NCBI RefSeq assembly: GCF_001612615.1
Contig: NZ_BDAU01000028.1
Coordinates: forward strand, 124,001 to 188,000
DNA: 64,000 nucleotides
Direction of reading: 5' to 3'
Source: Nocardia amikacinitolerans NBRC 108937
GTDB taxonomy: Bacteria > Actinomycetota > Actinomycetes > Mycobacteriales > Mycobacteriaceae
Position numbers and translations under genes: made by a program. The notes beneath the pieces are model-generated. The model made no database searches. It worked only from the letters and a program-made list of their open reading frames with translations, and was not told the DNA's origin. Numbering within the stretch: position 1 is the first letter of the stretch; each line of letters starts with the position of its first letter. Of this stretch, positions 1-8,987 are shown piece by piece.

Positions 1-55
1 TGCGCGAGAGCCGCGTGCACAGCGAACAGCCCGATGCGATTACGAGACTATATGT

Positions 56-72
56 TACTGTTGGTAACAGTA
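56..72. promoter_or_regulatory. TetR-type palindromic operator
   Basis: A 17-base perfect inverted repeat, TACTGTT-GGT-AACAGTA, lies 28 bases before the start of the diiron-oxygenase gene. A second, overlapping perfect repeat (TGTTAC, 5-base spacer, GTAACA, 53-69) shares the same centre. Such palindromes typically bind TetR-family repressors. The regulator is not adjacent on the right, so it probably lies to the left of the window. Confidence 0.6.
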
Positions 73-100
73 GTTTTGTACCCGAGGAAAGGGGCAGGCA

Positions 101-1096
101 ATGGGGCTCGCCCAATCGCCTGATATCACACTCGACCGCGTTCGTGAGATCGAAGACGTCGAGTACGCGGCGAAGTTGACGATGCTGTCCGAAGGATCCG
201 TGGAGCGGCACTTCGACCCGTACGTCGACATCGATTGGGATTCACCGGAATTCGCTGTCGATCCCACCGACCGGCGGTGGATACTGCCCGACGCCGATCC
301 GCTGGGGCGGCACCCCTGGTACAAGGCGCAGCCGGAGGAGCGGCAGATCGCCATCGGCATGTGGCGGCAGGCGGGGATCGCGAAGGTCGGACTGCACTTC
401 GAGCAGTTGCTGATTCGCGGGATCATGCAGTACGCGGCCAGGCTCGACAACGGCGATCCGGAGTTCCGCTTCATCACCCACGAAGCCGCAGAAGAGTGCA
501 ATCACACCCTGATGTTTCAGGAGATGATCGACCGGATCGGCATGGATGTCGTCGGCATGGGGTCGATCGATCGCAAACTCACCCTCGCGATCTGGCCGAC
601 CGTGGTGTACTTCCCCGCGCTGTTCTTCACCATGGTCCTCGGCGGGGAGGAGCCGATCGACCACATGCAGAAGGCGATCCTGCGCTCCAGCGCGCAGATG
701 CATCCGATGGTCGCCAGGGTGATGCAGATCCACGTCGCGGAGGAGGCGCGGCACATCTCGTTCGCGCACGAGTACCTGCGCAAGAACGCGCCGCGACTGG
801 ACCCGATCCGCAAGTCCGCGCTGTCGGTTCTGACGCCGATCGTGATGCGGGTGATGTGCGAGATGATCATGACGCCGCCGGTCGAGTTCCGGCGCGAGTT
901 CGACATCCCGAAATCGGTGATCGACGACTTGTATTGGCGCAGTGAAGAATCCCAGGCGACCCTGCGCGGCATCTTCGCCGACGTCCGCGCCCTCGCCACG
1001 GATTCCGGGCTGATGAACCCGGTCGCCAAGCTCGCATGGAAGCTCTGCGGAATCGACGGCCGAATCTCCCGTTACCGCAGCGAACCCGACCGCTGA
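101..1096 (+). CDS. AurF-like diiron oxygenase
   Basis: A 331-residue protein of the p-aminobenzoate N-oxygenase (AurF) diiron family, which oxidises amines or related substrates with O2 at a carboxylate-bridged di-iron site. Helix motifs with the expected ligands are visible: HFEQLLIRG near residue 107, HEAAEECNHTLMFQE near residue 127 and HVAEEARHISFAHEYL near residue 210, the E/ExxH pairs of a four-helix bundle. The length matches the family. A purine-rich ribosome site (GGAAAGGGG) precedes the ATG. The gene stands alone behind a palindromic operator, so it is probably repressor-controlled. The natural substrate cannot be told from sequence; actinobacteria carry several paralogues of unknown role. 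Confidence 0.85.
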   Translation: MGLAQSPDITLDRVREIEDVEYAAKLTMLSEGSVERHFDPYVDIDWDSPEFAVDPTDRRWILPDADPLGRHPWYKAQPEERQIAIGMWRQAGIAKVGLHFEQLLIRGIMQYAARLDNGDPEFRFITHEAAEECNHTLMFQEMIDRIGMDVVGMGSIDRKLTLAIWPTVVYFPALFFTMVLGGEEPIDHMQKAILRSSAQMHPMVARVMQIHVAEEARHISFAHEYLRKNAPRLDPIRKSALSVLTPIVMRVMCEMIMTPPVEFRREFDIPKSVIDDLYWRSEESQATLRGIFADVRALATDSGLMNPVAKLAWKLCGIDGRISRYRSEPDR

Positions 1097-1306
1097 CCGC
1101 GCTCACCGGAACCGGACCATTCCGACGTCTGCGCCGGCGGTCCCAAAAGTCGGTCAGCGGTGACACCTCGACGTGGACCCCGAATTCCACCGGGGCCCAC
1201 GTCTTCACGGCCGAGTTGGTCGTCGGCGAGTACGAACATCACCGTCGAGGTAGGCACGGGCAGGAACCTCGGAAGTGCCTGCCTCGCACGATGATACGGC
1301 CGGGCA

Positions 1307-4300
1307 TCAGATCCGTGGCGGCTCGATACCGAGTTCGCGCAACCGCTCGACGTACTGCGCGATATTGGCGAGTTTGATGTCCTCGTAGCCGCGGACGACG
1401 TCGGGCAGGGCGGCGGCCTGGACGGCTCGGTCGTAGCCGTCGGCGTCCAGGGTGTTGGCGAGCGCGGTCACCATGCGCACGTAGTGGGCGCGGAGTTCGC
1501 GTTCGACGCGGCGGACGTGGGCGTAGCCGAAGGGGTCGAAAGCGGTGCCGCGCAGGCGCTTTCCCTTCGCGAGCAGGCGCAGGGCGAGATGGCTTCGCGG
1601 GCCCATGCCGATCTTCTTGTCCCTGCCGAGCGCCCGCAGGACGGGCGGGTGGAGGCGGTAGGTGAGGTTCGCGCCGTCGGGCACCTGGGTGGCGACCTCG
1701 GCGAGGAACGCCGGATCGGTCAGTCGCCGCGCGACCTCGTACTCGTCCTTGTAGGCGGTCAGCTTGTACAGCCCGCGCGCCACCTGCTCGCTGAATTCGG
1801 TGCGGTCGGTGACCCGCCGTTCGGTGTCCCAGATGTGCCGCACGGTGCGCACGTAGTCGCGCGCCACCGCGACGCTCTGGAACCCGATCAGCTCGGCCGC
1901 GCGCAGCTCCACCAGCCGCCGTGTCTCGCCGGTCGCGGTGAATCCGTCGAACAGATCCGCGGGCACAACCACCGGGGTGGGCTCGGGCTTGCTGCGCGCG
2001 GTCGCGACGGCGAACTCCGCGGGCCGCGCGATCGCGATCCTGCCCCAGCGGAAGGCCGCGATATTGGCGGCGACAGCGACGCCGTTGATCTCGATGGCCT
2101 CCTCGATCGCCGACGCGGGCAGTCGCAGTCCCCCGCTCTGGTACGCCGCGCCGACGAGCAGGAAGTTGGCGGCCGCGGTGTTGCCGAAGAGCACTTCGGC
2201 GGCGGCGAGCGCGTCGAACGAGCCAACCACCTTCGCCGCCCGCGCCAACCGGGCCAGCAGCGACGACTCGTCCGGATAGGCGACGGACTTGTCGTAGACC
2301 ATGTCGCCGGTCGGGGTCTTGCTCGTCGAAGCCACCGCGATGGTCGCGGACGGCGAACCGTAGGCCAGGTTCTTGTCGTCGGTCGCGGCGAGCAGGTCGA
2401 ACGCGATGACGCAGTCCGCGGAGCCGGGAGCGAGCCGATTCGCGGGCTCCAGCGCGTCCGCGGCGAACCGCAGGTGCGACACGACCGGTCCGGCCTTCTG
2501 GCTCAGGCCGATCTGGTCGAGGCTCGCCACGTCGTAGCCCGCGCGCAGCGCCGCCGTCGCAAGCACCTGGTTCACGGTCACGATGCCGGTGCCGCCGATC
2601 CCCGCGAGGAAGACGTTCTGCGTGCCGGTCGGCGCCGCGAGCGCGAGCTCCGGCAGGCGCGGCGGCTGCGGACGGCGAACTTCCTTGCGCCGCTTACGTT
2701 TCGCCGGGTCGGGCAGCTCCACCGTGACGAAGGAGGGGCAGTCGCCGTCGAGGCAGCTGTAGTCGGTGTTGCAGGAGGTCTGGTCGATGCGCGTCTTGCG
2801 GCCGAACTCGGTGTCGACCGGCTGCACCGAAAGACAGTTGCTCTTGACGCCGCAATCGCCACAGCCCTCGCACACCGCCTCGTTGATGATCACCCTGGTC
2901 CGCCGGACCGGCAGGGCGCCGCGCTTGCGCTTGCGGCGCGCGTCGGCCGCGCAGTGCTGGTCGTAGACGAGCACGGTGACACCGGGGATCTCGCGCAGCA
3001 GCCGCTGGGCCTCGTCGAGCCGATCGCGGTGCCACAGCAGCGTGCCCGGCGCGAGGTCGCGCTTGCGGTAGCGCTTGGGCTCGTCGGCGCAGACGATGAT
3101 CTTCCGCACCCCCTCGACGCTGAGCTTGTGGGTGAGCTTCGGCACGCCGATGGAGCCCTCCGCGTCCTGCGCGCCCGTCATCGCGACGACGTCGTTGTGC
3201 AGCAGCTTGAAAGTGATGTTCACCCCCGCCGCGACGCAGGCCTGTACCGCCAGCTGGCCGGAGTGGAAATACGTTCCGTCGCCGATGTTCTGGAACAGAT
3301 GGCCCACGTCGGTGAAGGGCGCCTGCCCGATCCACTGCGCCCCTTCGCCACCCATCTGCGTCAAGCCGGTGACGGCGCTGTCGGCGCGACCGGACATGGT
3401 CACCATGGTGTGGCAGCCGATGCCACCACCGGCCAGCGAACCCTCCGGCACCGCCGTGGAGCGGTTGTGCGGGCAGCCGCTGCAAAAGTACGGAGCGCGC
3501 TTGGCGGACAGTACCGACAGCGACAACGGCTGCGGCAAAGGCCTTTTCATGTCGAGATAGCCGGCGAGAGCCCGGCGCAGCGGACCCGCGATATGGCCGG
3601 AGGTGAGTTCGCCATTGGGGCTGAACAACACCCGCCCTTCGGCATCGGCCTTACCGACGATCTCGGGCGCACCCGGACGGCCGTAGAGGATGTCGCGGAT
3701 CTGCGTCTCGACGAACGCGGTCTTGTCCTCGACGACGACGATCCGCTCGAGCCCGTCGGCGAACTGCCGGACACGTTCGGGGGCGATGGGATACGGCATG
3801 CCGATGCGCAGCAGTCGGACGCCCGCTCGAGACAGGTCGGCGTCATCGACACCGAGATCGAGCAGAGCCTGCCGCATCGCGTCGAAAGTGGTTCCGGTGG
3901 CGGCGATCCCGACCCTGGCATGCGCCGGGTTCACCTCGATGACGTCCAGCTCGTTGACGGTGCTGTAGGCCTTCACCAGTTCCCAGCGCGGTCCGTATAG
4001 GTCTGCCTCGGCGATGACACTGTCGGTCGGCGCGGCCATCGGACGCTGGATATAGCTGAAAGGCTTCCCTTCCCAATCGATCTCGGGCACGGTGATGGCG
4101 ATGTCGCCGACCGAGCCGTCGACCGTCCAGGCGCCGTCGGCCACGTCGGCGACGATCTTCAGCGCGACCAGGCACCCGGACGCCCGCGACAGCGCGACGC
4201 CGTGCAGCCCCATGGTGATGATCTCGCGCGCGTTGCGCGGAAAGAGCACGGGAATGTTCATCGCCGCCAGCGACCGTTCGCTCACCGCGGGCACAGTCGA

Positions 4301-4780
4301 GGACTTCGACGCCGGATCGTCGCCGACCAGCAGCAGCACCCCGCCGCGCGCGTTCGCGCCGTACATATTGGCGTGCCGCAGCGCGTCGGTGGCGCGGTCG
4401 AGGCCGGGGCCCTTTCCGTACCAGACCCCGACGACGCCGTCGTGTGTCGCGTTGCCCGCGGGCAGTTGCGCCTGGCTGCCCCACACCGAGGTCGCGGCGA
4501 GTTCCTCGTTCAAGCCGGGGACGAAGAAGATGTCGTGCTCGGCGAGGACGGTGGGCATTCCGTTGAGCATCTTGTCCACGCCGCCGAGCGGACTGCCCTG
4601 ATAACCGGAGACGAAAGTGCCGACCCGCAGACCCGCCCGCAGATCACGCACGTGTTGTTCCACCAGTTGACGCGCGATCGCCTGCACCCCGGTCAGCACG
4701 ACGGTGCCGGAGCCGACCCGGTAGCGGTCGGCGAGGTCGTATGGCGCGGTGATCAGATCGCGGTCGGCGAGCTCGGTCAT
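1307..4780 (-). CDS. Indolepyruvate ferredoxin oxidoreductase, fused subunits
   Basis: A protein of about 1157 residues joining the alpha and beta parts of indolepyruvate ferredoxin oxidoreductase, a thiamine-diphosphate enzyme that oxidatively decarboxylates aryl-pyruvates to acyl-CoA. In order are an N-terminal pyrimidine-type domain (GYQGSPLGGVDKML), a ThDP-binding domain after a CSGCPHNRST motif near residue 440, a cysteine-rich segment near residues 650-700 (CEGCGDCGVKSNC and further CxxD/CxxxC pairs) able to hold Fe-S clusters, and a C-terminal gamma/beta domain beginning VFLAGIGGTGIVTVNQ. I prefer the ATG at 4780 (protein starting MTELADRD); an in-frame ATG lies four codons upstream. 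It is a single-gene unit and substrate preference among aromatic or branched 2-oxoacids is unknown. Confidence 0.88.
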   Translation of the reverse strand: MTELADRDLITAPYDLADRYRVGSGTVVLTGVQAIARQLVEQHVRDLRAGLRVGTFVSGYQGSPLGGVDKMLNGMPTVLAEHDIFFVPGLNEELAATSVWGSQAQLPAGNATHDGVVGVWYGKGPGLDRATDALRHANMYGANARGGVLLLVGDDPASKSSTVPAVSERSLAAMNIPVLFPRNAREIITMGLHGVALSRASGCLVALKIVADVADGAWTVDGSVGDIAITVPEIDWEGKPFSYIQRPMAAPTDSVIAEADLYGPRWELVKAYSTVNELDVIEVNPAHARVGIAATGTTFDAMRQALLDLGVDDADLSRAGVRLLRIGMPYPIAPERVRQFADGLERIVVVEDKTAFVETQIRDILYGRPGAPEIVGKADAEGRVLFSPNGELTSGHIAGPLRRALAGYLDMKRPLPQPLSLSVLSAKRAPYFCSGCPHNRSTAVPEGSLAGGGIGCHTMVTMSGRADSAVTGLTQMGGEGAQWIGQAPFTDVGHLFQNIGDGTYFHSGQLAVQACVAAGVNITFKLLHNDVVAMTGAQDAEGSIGVPKLTHKLSVEGVRKIIVCADEPKRYRKRDLAPGTLLWHRDRLDEAQRLLREIPGVTVLVYDQHCAADARRKRKRGALPVRRTRVIINEAVCEGCGDCGVKSNCLSVQPVDTEFGRKTRIDQTSCNTDYSCLDGDCPSFVTVELPDPAKRKRRKEVRRPQPPRLPELALAAPTGTQNVFLAGIGGTGIVTVNQVLATAALRAGYDVASLDQIGLSQKAGPVVSHLRFAADALEPANRLAPGSADCVIAFDLLAATDDKNLAYGSPSATIAVASTSKTPTGDMVYDKSVAYPDESSLLARLARAAKVVGSFDALAAAEVLFGNTAAANFLLVGAAYQSGGLRLPASAIEEAIEINGVAVAANIAAFRWGRIAIARPAEFAVATARSKPEPTPVVVPADLFDGFTATGETRRLVELRAAELIGFQSVAVARDYVRTVRHIWDTERRVTDRTEFSEQVARGLYKLTAYKDEYEVARRLTDPAFLAEVATQVPDGANLTYRLHPPVLRALGRDKKIGMGPRSHLALRLLAKGKRLRGTAFDPFGYAHVRRVERELRAHYVRMVTALANTLDADGYDRAVQAAALPDVVRGYEDIKLANIAQYVERLRELGIEPPRI

Positions 4781-4792
4781 CGGTCCACCCAT

Positions 4793-5142
4793 CCGCTCGG
4801 CGCCCGGTCGGGACGCCTCGCATAGTTGTGCACTTGGTTGCCGACATCCTGTCCTGAAAGATCGGAGTGCACAATAGATGGACTTCTAGTTGCGCATTCT
4901 GCTCAATCCGGACGCCAATTCCTTGACAGCGCCTATGCAGGATGCGAGATCGATGTGACGCCGACCACTGCTGAGACGTGATCGACAAGAACTCGTGCCG
5001 AGAACCGACTCGACCAGCCGCCGCACGCCCGACGGGAAGAATCCAGAGCCCTCAACGCGGCGCTGCGCGGTCAGGCAGGAACAGCGTCCTCGACCCTGGA
5101 GCCACCGACTCCGGGGTCGATTTCGTTTGTTCGCCGGACCAC
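4793..5142. other. Intergenic region without a gene
   Basis: About 350 bases between the oxidoreductase start and the end of the PIN-toxin gene. Open frames here are short or shadows with no start signals. The only structure is the spaced inverted repeat at 4826-4874; a promoter for the oxidoreductase gene should lie here. Confidence 0.6.
4826..4874. promoter_or_regulatory. Spaced inverted repeat upstream of oxidoreductase gene
   Basis: Perfect 9-base arms TTGTGCACT (4826-4834) and AGTGCACAA (4866-4874) are separated by 31 bases and lie 34-95 bases before the oxidoreductase start. Each arm contains the palindrome GTGCAC, so this may be two operator copies about four helical turns apart, suited to a looping or cooperative regulator. 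No regulator gene is adjacent. Confidence 0.35.
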
Positions 5143-5577
5143 TTATTCATCGTCCGGCAGGACACGGAAGTACTCGTAGTCGGCCAACGGGCGCATCGCA
5201 CGGAAGTCGCGCCGATCCAGAGTCAGTATCGCGTCCGTGTCGTATTCGGCCGCCAGCGCCACGTTCACCGCATCGGCCAGATCCAGCTCGAGATCACGAT
5301 ATCGCCGCTCGACCGCGCGAGCGGCCTTCAAGGTCTCGAGCCGAGCTTCCATTACGGTGAACCGCATCCGATCCACCTGCGCGAACAGGAAATCCATCAG
5401 CGTATTGCGGTGGGCGAGGCCGAACCGCTGCCGCGCCAGATGATCCACCTCGGTGAGTACAAGTTGCGAAATCACGACAAGGCTGGCCAGTTCGAGATAC
5501 TTGCGACAGCCGAAATGCTCGGCGGCGTTGCGATCGGCTGCCGCGATGATGCCCGAGGTGTCCGCGATTACGATCAC
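5143..5577 (-). CDS. vapC: PIN-domain toxin (VapC-like)
   Basis: A 144-residue PIN-domain protein, the ribonuclease toxin of a type II toxin-antitoxin pair. From the GTG start it reads VIVIADTSGII, giving the first catalytic aspartate at residue 6. Further acidic motifs are TEVDHLARQ in the middle, DLADAVNVAL, and ILTLDRRDF near the C-terminus, as expected for a metal-binding PIN site. The GTG at 5577 is chosen because it overlaps the antitoxin stop in GTGA, the usual translational coupling; an upstream ATG in the same frame would run deep inside the antitoxin gene. The target RNA is unknown. Confidence 0.85.
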   Translation of the reverse strand: MIVIADTSGIIAAADRNAAEHFGCRKYLELASLVVISQLVLTEVDHLARQRFGLAHRNTLMDFLFAQVDRMRFTVMEARLETLKAARAVERRYRDLELDLADAVNVALAAEYDTDAILTLDRRDFRAMRPLADYEYFRVLPDDE

Positions 5578-5813
5578 CGGCGCTGCACTCCGTCGGCCAC
5601 GGCCCGCGTCACGTCCGCCTTGCCGATTGGCGTACCGGGCCCATCCAACGACGGGAAGTCCAGAGGCTCGGCCCACACTCGCAGCTTCTGCGCCGCCCGA
5701 TGGATGGCGTCGCGGATGATCTCAGCCTCGGAAACCCCCCGGCGGGCAGCCGCATCCTTGATGACGGCAAGGTCTTCGGAATCGGCGTACACATTCGTTC
5801 TCTTGAGTGACAT
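5574..5813 (-). CDS. vapB: VapB-like antitoxin
   Basis: A 79-residue antitoxin beginning MSLKRTNVYADSEDLAVIKDA, typical of ribbon-helix-helix (CopG/Arc-type) DNA-binding antitoxins. The first strand and two helices occupy residues 1-45. The C-terminal tail, containing WAEPLDFPSLDGPG, would wrap the toxin. It precedes the toxin gene and overlaps it by four bases. It likely represses its own promoter: a 24-base inverted repeat covers its start codon. A TAGCAT element six bases before the ATG suggests a leaderless transcript. Confidence 0.85.
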   Translation of the reverse strand: MSLKRTNVYADSEDLAVIKDAAARRGVSEAEIIRDAIHRAAQKLRVWAEPLDFPSLDGPGTPIGKADVTRAVADGVQRR

Positions 5814-5833
5814 GTACCTATGCTAGTACATGT
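5810..5833. promoter_or_regulatory. Toxin-antitoxin operator/promoter
   Basis: Inverted repeat ACATGTAC - 8 bases - GTACATGT with perfect 8-base arms, each arm itself containing GTAC/ACATGT symmetry. It spans the antitoxin start codon and the putative -10 element TAGCAT (reverse strand, 5825-5820), so antitoxin binding here would block transcription directly. Confidence 0.7.
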
Positions 5834-6220
5834 ACACCGGAACACTTCAGCCCCGAGCTACGCCAGAGCGTGCGCCGGATGAGGAACATAAGCGGCGTCG
5901 AATGTCCGGCGTGAATCACGGGCTCATCGCGGAGTCCTGCGGCGGGCCGAGAACACGAGCCCGCGAACTCCCCGCGCGTACCGCAGTATCCGAGCGAAAT
6001 ACCTTGTGACCACGGCATTCACATTGGTAGCGTTTCCGAATATATCGTTTCGTTACCCGAATACCGCCGCTCCCTATTACTCTCCTCTTTGCTCGACGAA
6101 AGTTATTGCGTCGCCGTTCTTTCAGTGACTAGGGCGACACCCGACCCATGCCGGAGCTCGAATCCGGCACGGGCCGGTCCGCACGGGGGCAGCGATGCCC
6201 AGAGGTAGGCAAGATCATCG
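5834..6220. other. Intergenic region, AT-richer than surroundings
   Basis: About 390 bases separating the leftward toxin-antitoxin promoter from the rightward conservon. The stretch 6020-6130 is clearly richer in A and T and holds repeated CGAATA motifs, so it probably contains the conservon promoter. I see no coding sequence. Confidence 0.5.
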
Positions 6221-8584
6221 GTGATAGGCAGCAGAATCCACCGCGTATTACCGACCGGCATGTGGTCCCGCCCCCTCGGCGTCCGAACCAGGTTGCTGGC
6301 GATCGTCCTCATCCCCAGCGTCGCGCTGCTCGCGCTCGGCATCGGCGCCACCTGGTATCTGGTGAAAGCCGGTCGCAATGCGGCGTCGTGGGCCGAGCTG
6401 GCCAGCTCCGTCACCACCCCGGCGATCCTGATGATCGAGGCGTTCCAGGAGGAACGTCGCGCCTCGCTGCTGCACTTGGCGGGCGACGACGACGCGACCA
6501 ACACCCTGCCCGCCGCCCGCAAGAATTCCGACGAGGCGCTGGCCGCGCTGGAATCCCTCGGTGAGACCGCCTCCGAACTGCGGCCGGACCTGGCGGGCGA
6601 CATCGAAGGCTACGACGTGCTCTACCAGCAGCTGCCCACACTGCGGGGCGGCATCGACGCGCACGCCCTCCCTTCGGCGCAGGTTTTCCTCGCCTTCAAC
6701 CAGATCATCGACACCATCGTGCTCGCCTCGCTGCTGGCCGCCGAGGTGGCGCCGGACGCCGAGATCGCCGTCGAACTCTACAAGGGGGTGCACGCGCTGC
6801 GCGCGGCGGAAGCGGTCTCGCGGGCGAGCGCGATCGGCTCGGCCGCGCTCATCTCCGAGCAGCTCACTCCCGAACAGCTCACCGAGCTCGGCAATTACGT
6901 CGGCGACGGCCGCGGTGAGATCGCCTACGCGACAGCTGTGCTCAGCGGCAAGCGCCAAGCACAGCTGCAGGAGATCACGTCCAGTCCCACCTGGCGGCAG
7001 CTGACCGCGATGGAGGACGCGATCATGCATCGCGGCATCCAGACCGGCGATTCCGAAGGCGCGACGAGTGGTTCCACCGGCGAAACGTCCGGCAGGCAGT
7101 CCACCTCTCGAACCACCCGCACGGCAGAGCCGCCGCCGCTGCCCCTCGGCATCGGCGAATGGCAGCAGGCCGCCACCGCCGTGCGCTCGCAGCTGCTGAA
7201 GCTGTGGGAGGACCAGAGCCGCGACGCCCACCGCACCGCCGGGTCCACCGGCGAGGAGATCGCCCGCAACTCCTTCTACGGCGGCCTCGCAGTGCTGGCC
7301 CTGACGCTGTTGGCCTTCCTCGCCGCACTGCTGCTGGCCAACCGCTTCATCGGCCGCATGCACCGGTTGCGCCGCGACACCCTGGAACTCGCCGACGAGC
7401 GCCTGCCCGAGACCATCCGCAGGCTCGGCGAGGGCAGCCAGGTCGATCCGCAGGAGATCGCGCGCCTGGACTACGGCGGCGACGAGATCGGTCAGGTGGC
7501 CGACGCGTTCAACCGCGCGCACGTGGCCGCGGTGTCGGCCGCGATCGCCGAATCGAAGACACGGGCCGGTGTCGCCGCTGTCTTCCTCAACATCGCGCAC
7601 CGCAGCCAGGTGATGGTGCACCGTCAACTGGCGCTGCTGGACAAGGCCGAGCGCGAGGAGGAGAACCCCGCCCGCCTCGACCTGCTCTTCCAGCTCGACC
7701 ACCTGGCCACCAGGGCACGGCGCAACGCCGAGAACCTCGTCATCCTCGGCGGCGAACAGCCTGGCCGTCGCTGGCGCAACCCGGTGCCGCTGATCGAAGT
7801 GGTGCGCAGCGCGGTCGCGGAAAGCTTGGACTACACCAGGATTCAGATCGGCAAGCTGCCCGAGGTGCGCGTTTCGGGCACCTCCGTTGCCGACCTCATC
7901 CACCTCATCGCCGAGCTGACCGACAACGCGACCGCCTTCTCCCCGCCGGAATCGCGGGTCGAGGTGACGGGCACGCTGGTCGGCAAGGGTGTCGCCATCG
8001 AGATCACCGATCAGGGCCTCGGTATGCCGGAAGCCGAACTGGTCGAACGCAATACGGTGTTGGCCTCACCGCCGGACTTCAGCGTCGCCGCGCTCTCCAG
8101 CGACGCCCGCCTCGGCCTGTTCGTGGTCGGGAAACTGGCCGCGCGGCACGGTATCTCGGTCCGGCTGACCGAATCCGACTACGGCGGTGTGAAAGCCATC
8201 GTGCTTGTGCCGACCACGCTGATCGCCACCGGTCAGGAGCCGCCGCGCGAGCAAGCCGCCCGCGAACCGCACGCGCTGGCGAGCAACGGGACGTTCAACG
8301 GATTCGCCCCTGTCCCCGCTCTCGCCGCGCCGATCGCTCCCCAAAGCGCCACCGCCGAAACCGGTTCCGGCGATCGACCGGCCCTGCCCAAGCGCCGTCG
8401 CGAGACGTCCGCCGCGCCTGTCGCCGGCCAGAACGGCGCGACCGGCACACGGCCGCGCACCGCCGAGGAAGCCCGCACACTCATGTCGGCCATCGAGAAC
8501 GGCACCCGGCAGGGTCGCCTGAATCGCGTCGACAACCCAACGACCCCGCAGGAAGGTGCCGGTGACGACCTCCAAGCCACGTAG
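6221..8584 (+). CDS. cvnA: CvnA-like sensor kinase with NIT domain
   Basis: A 787-residue membrane sensor resembling the first protein of actinobacterial conservons. An N-terminal membrane helix (about residues 25-47, LLAIVLIPSVALLALGIG) is followed by an extracellular nitrate/nitrite-sensor-like helical domain to about residue 345, a second helix near 350-373, a HAMP-like linker and a C-terminal ATPase fold. ATPase motifs include ELTDNATAFSPP, ITDQGLGMP and RLGLFVVGKLA. No ordinary H-box phospho-acceptor stands out, as is usual for this class. The last about 130 residues are disordered. GTG 6221 follows an AGAGGTAGG site. It overlaps the roadblock gene by 23 bases. Confidence 0.85.
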   Translation: MIGSRIHRVLPTGMWSRPLGVRTRLLAIVLIPSVALLALGIGATWYLVKAGRNAASWAELASSVTTPAILMIEAFQEERRASLLHLAGDDDATNTLPAARKNSDEALAALESLGETASELRPDLAGDIEGYDVLYQQLPTLRGGIDAHALPSAQVFLAFNQIIDTIVLASLLAAEVAPDAEIAVELYKGVHALRAAEAVSRASAIGSAALISEQLTPEQLTELGNYVGDGRGEIAYATAVLSGKRQAQLQEITSSPTWRQLTAMEDAIMHRGIQTGDSEGATSGSTGETSGRQSTSRTTRTAEPPPLPLGIGEWQQAATAVRSQLLKLWEDQSRDAHRTAGSTGEEIARNSFYGGLAVLALTLLAFLAALLLANRFIGRMHRLRRDTLELADERLPETIRRLGEGSQVDPQEIARLDYGGDEIGQVADAFNRAHVAAVSAAIAESKTRAGVAAVFLNIAHRSQVMVHRQLALLDKAEREEENPARLDLLFQLDHLATRARRNAENLVILGGEQPGRRWRNPVPLIEVVRSAVAESLDYTRIQIGKLPEVRVSGTSVADLIHLIAELTDNATAFSPPESRVEVTGTLVGKGVAIEITDQGLGMPEAELVERNTVLASPPDFSVAALSSDARLGLFVVGKLAARHGISVRLTESDYGGVKAIVLVPTTLIATGQEPPREQAAREPHALASNGTFNGFAPVPALAAPIAPQSATAETGSGDRPALPKRRRETSAAPVAGQNGATGTRPRTAEEARTLMSAIENGTRQGRLNRVDNPTTPQEGAGDDLQAT

Positions 8585-8987
8585 TCTCGACTGGTTGCTC
8601 GACGATCTCGTCGAACGGCTGCTCGACGTCCGCTACGCCGTCGTGCTCTCGACCGACGGACTACTCCTCGGCCACAGCTCGGCGATGAATCGCTCGGACG
8701 CGGAACGCTTCTGCGCGATGGCCTCCACCCTGCACGGCGTAGCGCGCAGCGCGGGTAGCCATTTCGACGCGGGCGGGGTCTGCCAGACGGTGGTGGAACT
8801 CGACCGCGCGGTGCTGTTCATCACGGCGGCCGGCGACAACGCGTGCCTCGCGGTGCTCACCGCGGAGAACGCCAACATGGGCATGGTCGCCTACGAGATG
8901 AACCAGACCGTGCAGCGCGTCGGCGCGCACCTATCCGTCGACCCGCGCCCGCAACAGCTCGACGGGGTCGGTTCTCGACGGCCATGA
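8562..8987 (+). CDS. cvnB: Roadblock/LC7 protein, CvnB-like
   Basis: A 141-residue roadblock/LC7-domain protein (residues 8-115, LDWLLDDLVERLLDVRYAVV onward), the second member of a conservon. In bacteria this fold is linked to small Ras-like GTPases, as regulator or scaffold beside the CvnA sensor. GTG 8562 is preferred over GTG 8556 because GGAAGG lies six bases before it. It overlaps cvnA upstream and shares ATGA with the DUF742 gene downstream, so the three genes form one translationally coupled operon. Confidence 0.85.
   Translation: MTTSKPRSLDWLLDDLVERLLDVRYAVVLSTDGLLLGHSSAMNRSDAERFCAMASTLHGVARSAGSHFDAGGVCQTVVELDRAVLFITAAGDNACLAVLTAENANMGMVAYEMNQTVQRVGAHLSVDPRPQQLDGVGSRRP

Noticed and set aside
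1484..4000. An 838-codon open frame on the plus strand
   Set aside because: It is the antisense shadow of the indolepyruvate oxidoreductase gene. The encoded protein has an arginine- and glutamate-rich nonsense composition, and the reverse frame carries all known motifs.
4978..5826. A 282-codon open frame running against the toxin-antitoxin genes
   Set aside because: The frame overlaps the PIN and antitoxin genes, lacks a ribosome site, and its protein has no family-like pattern.
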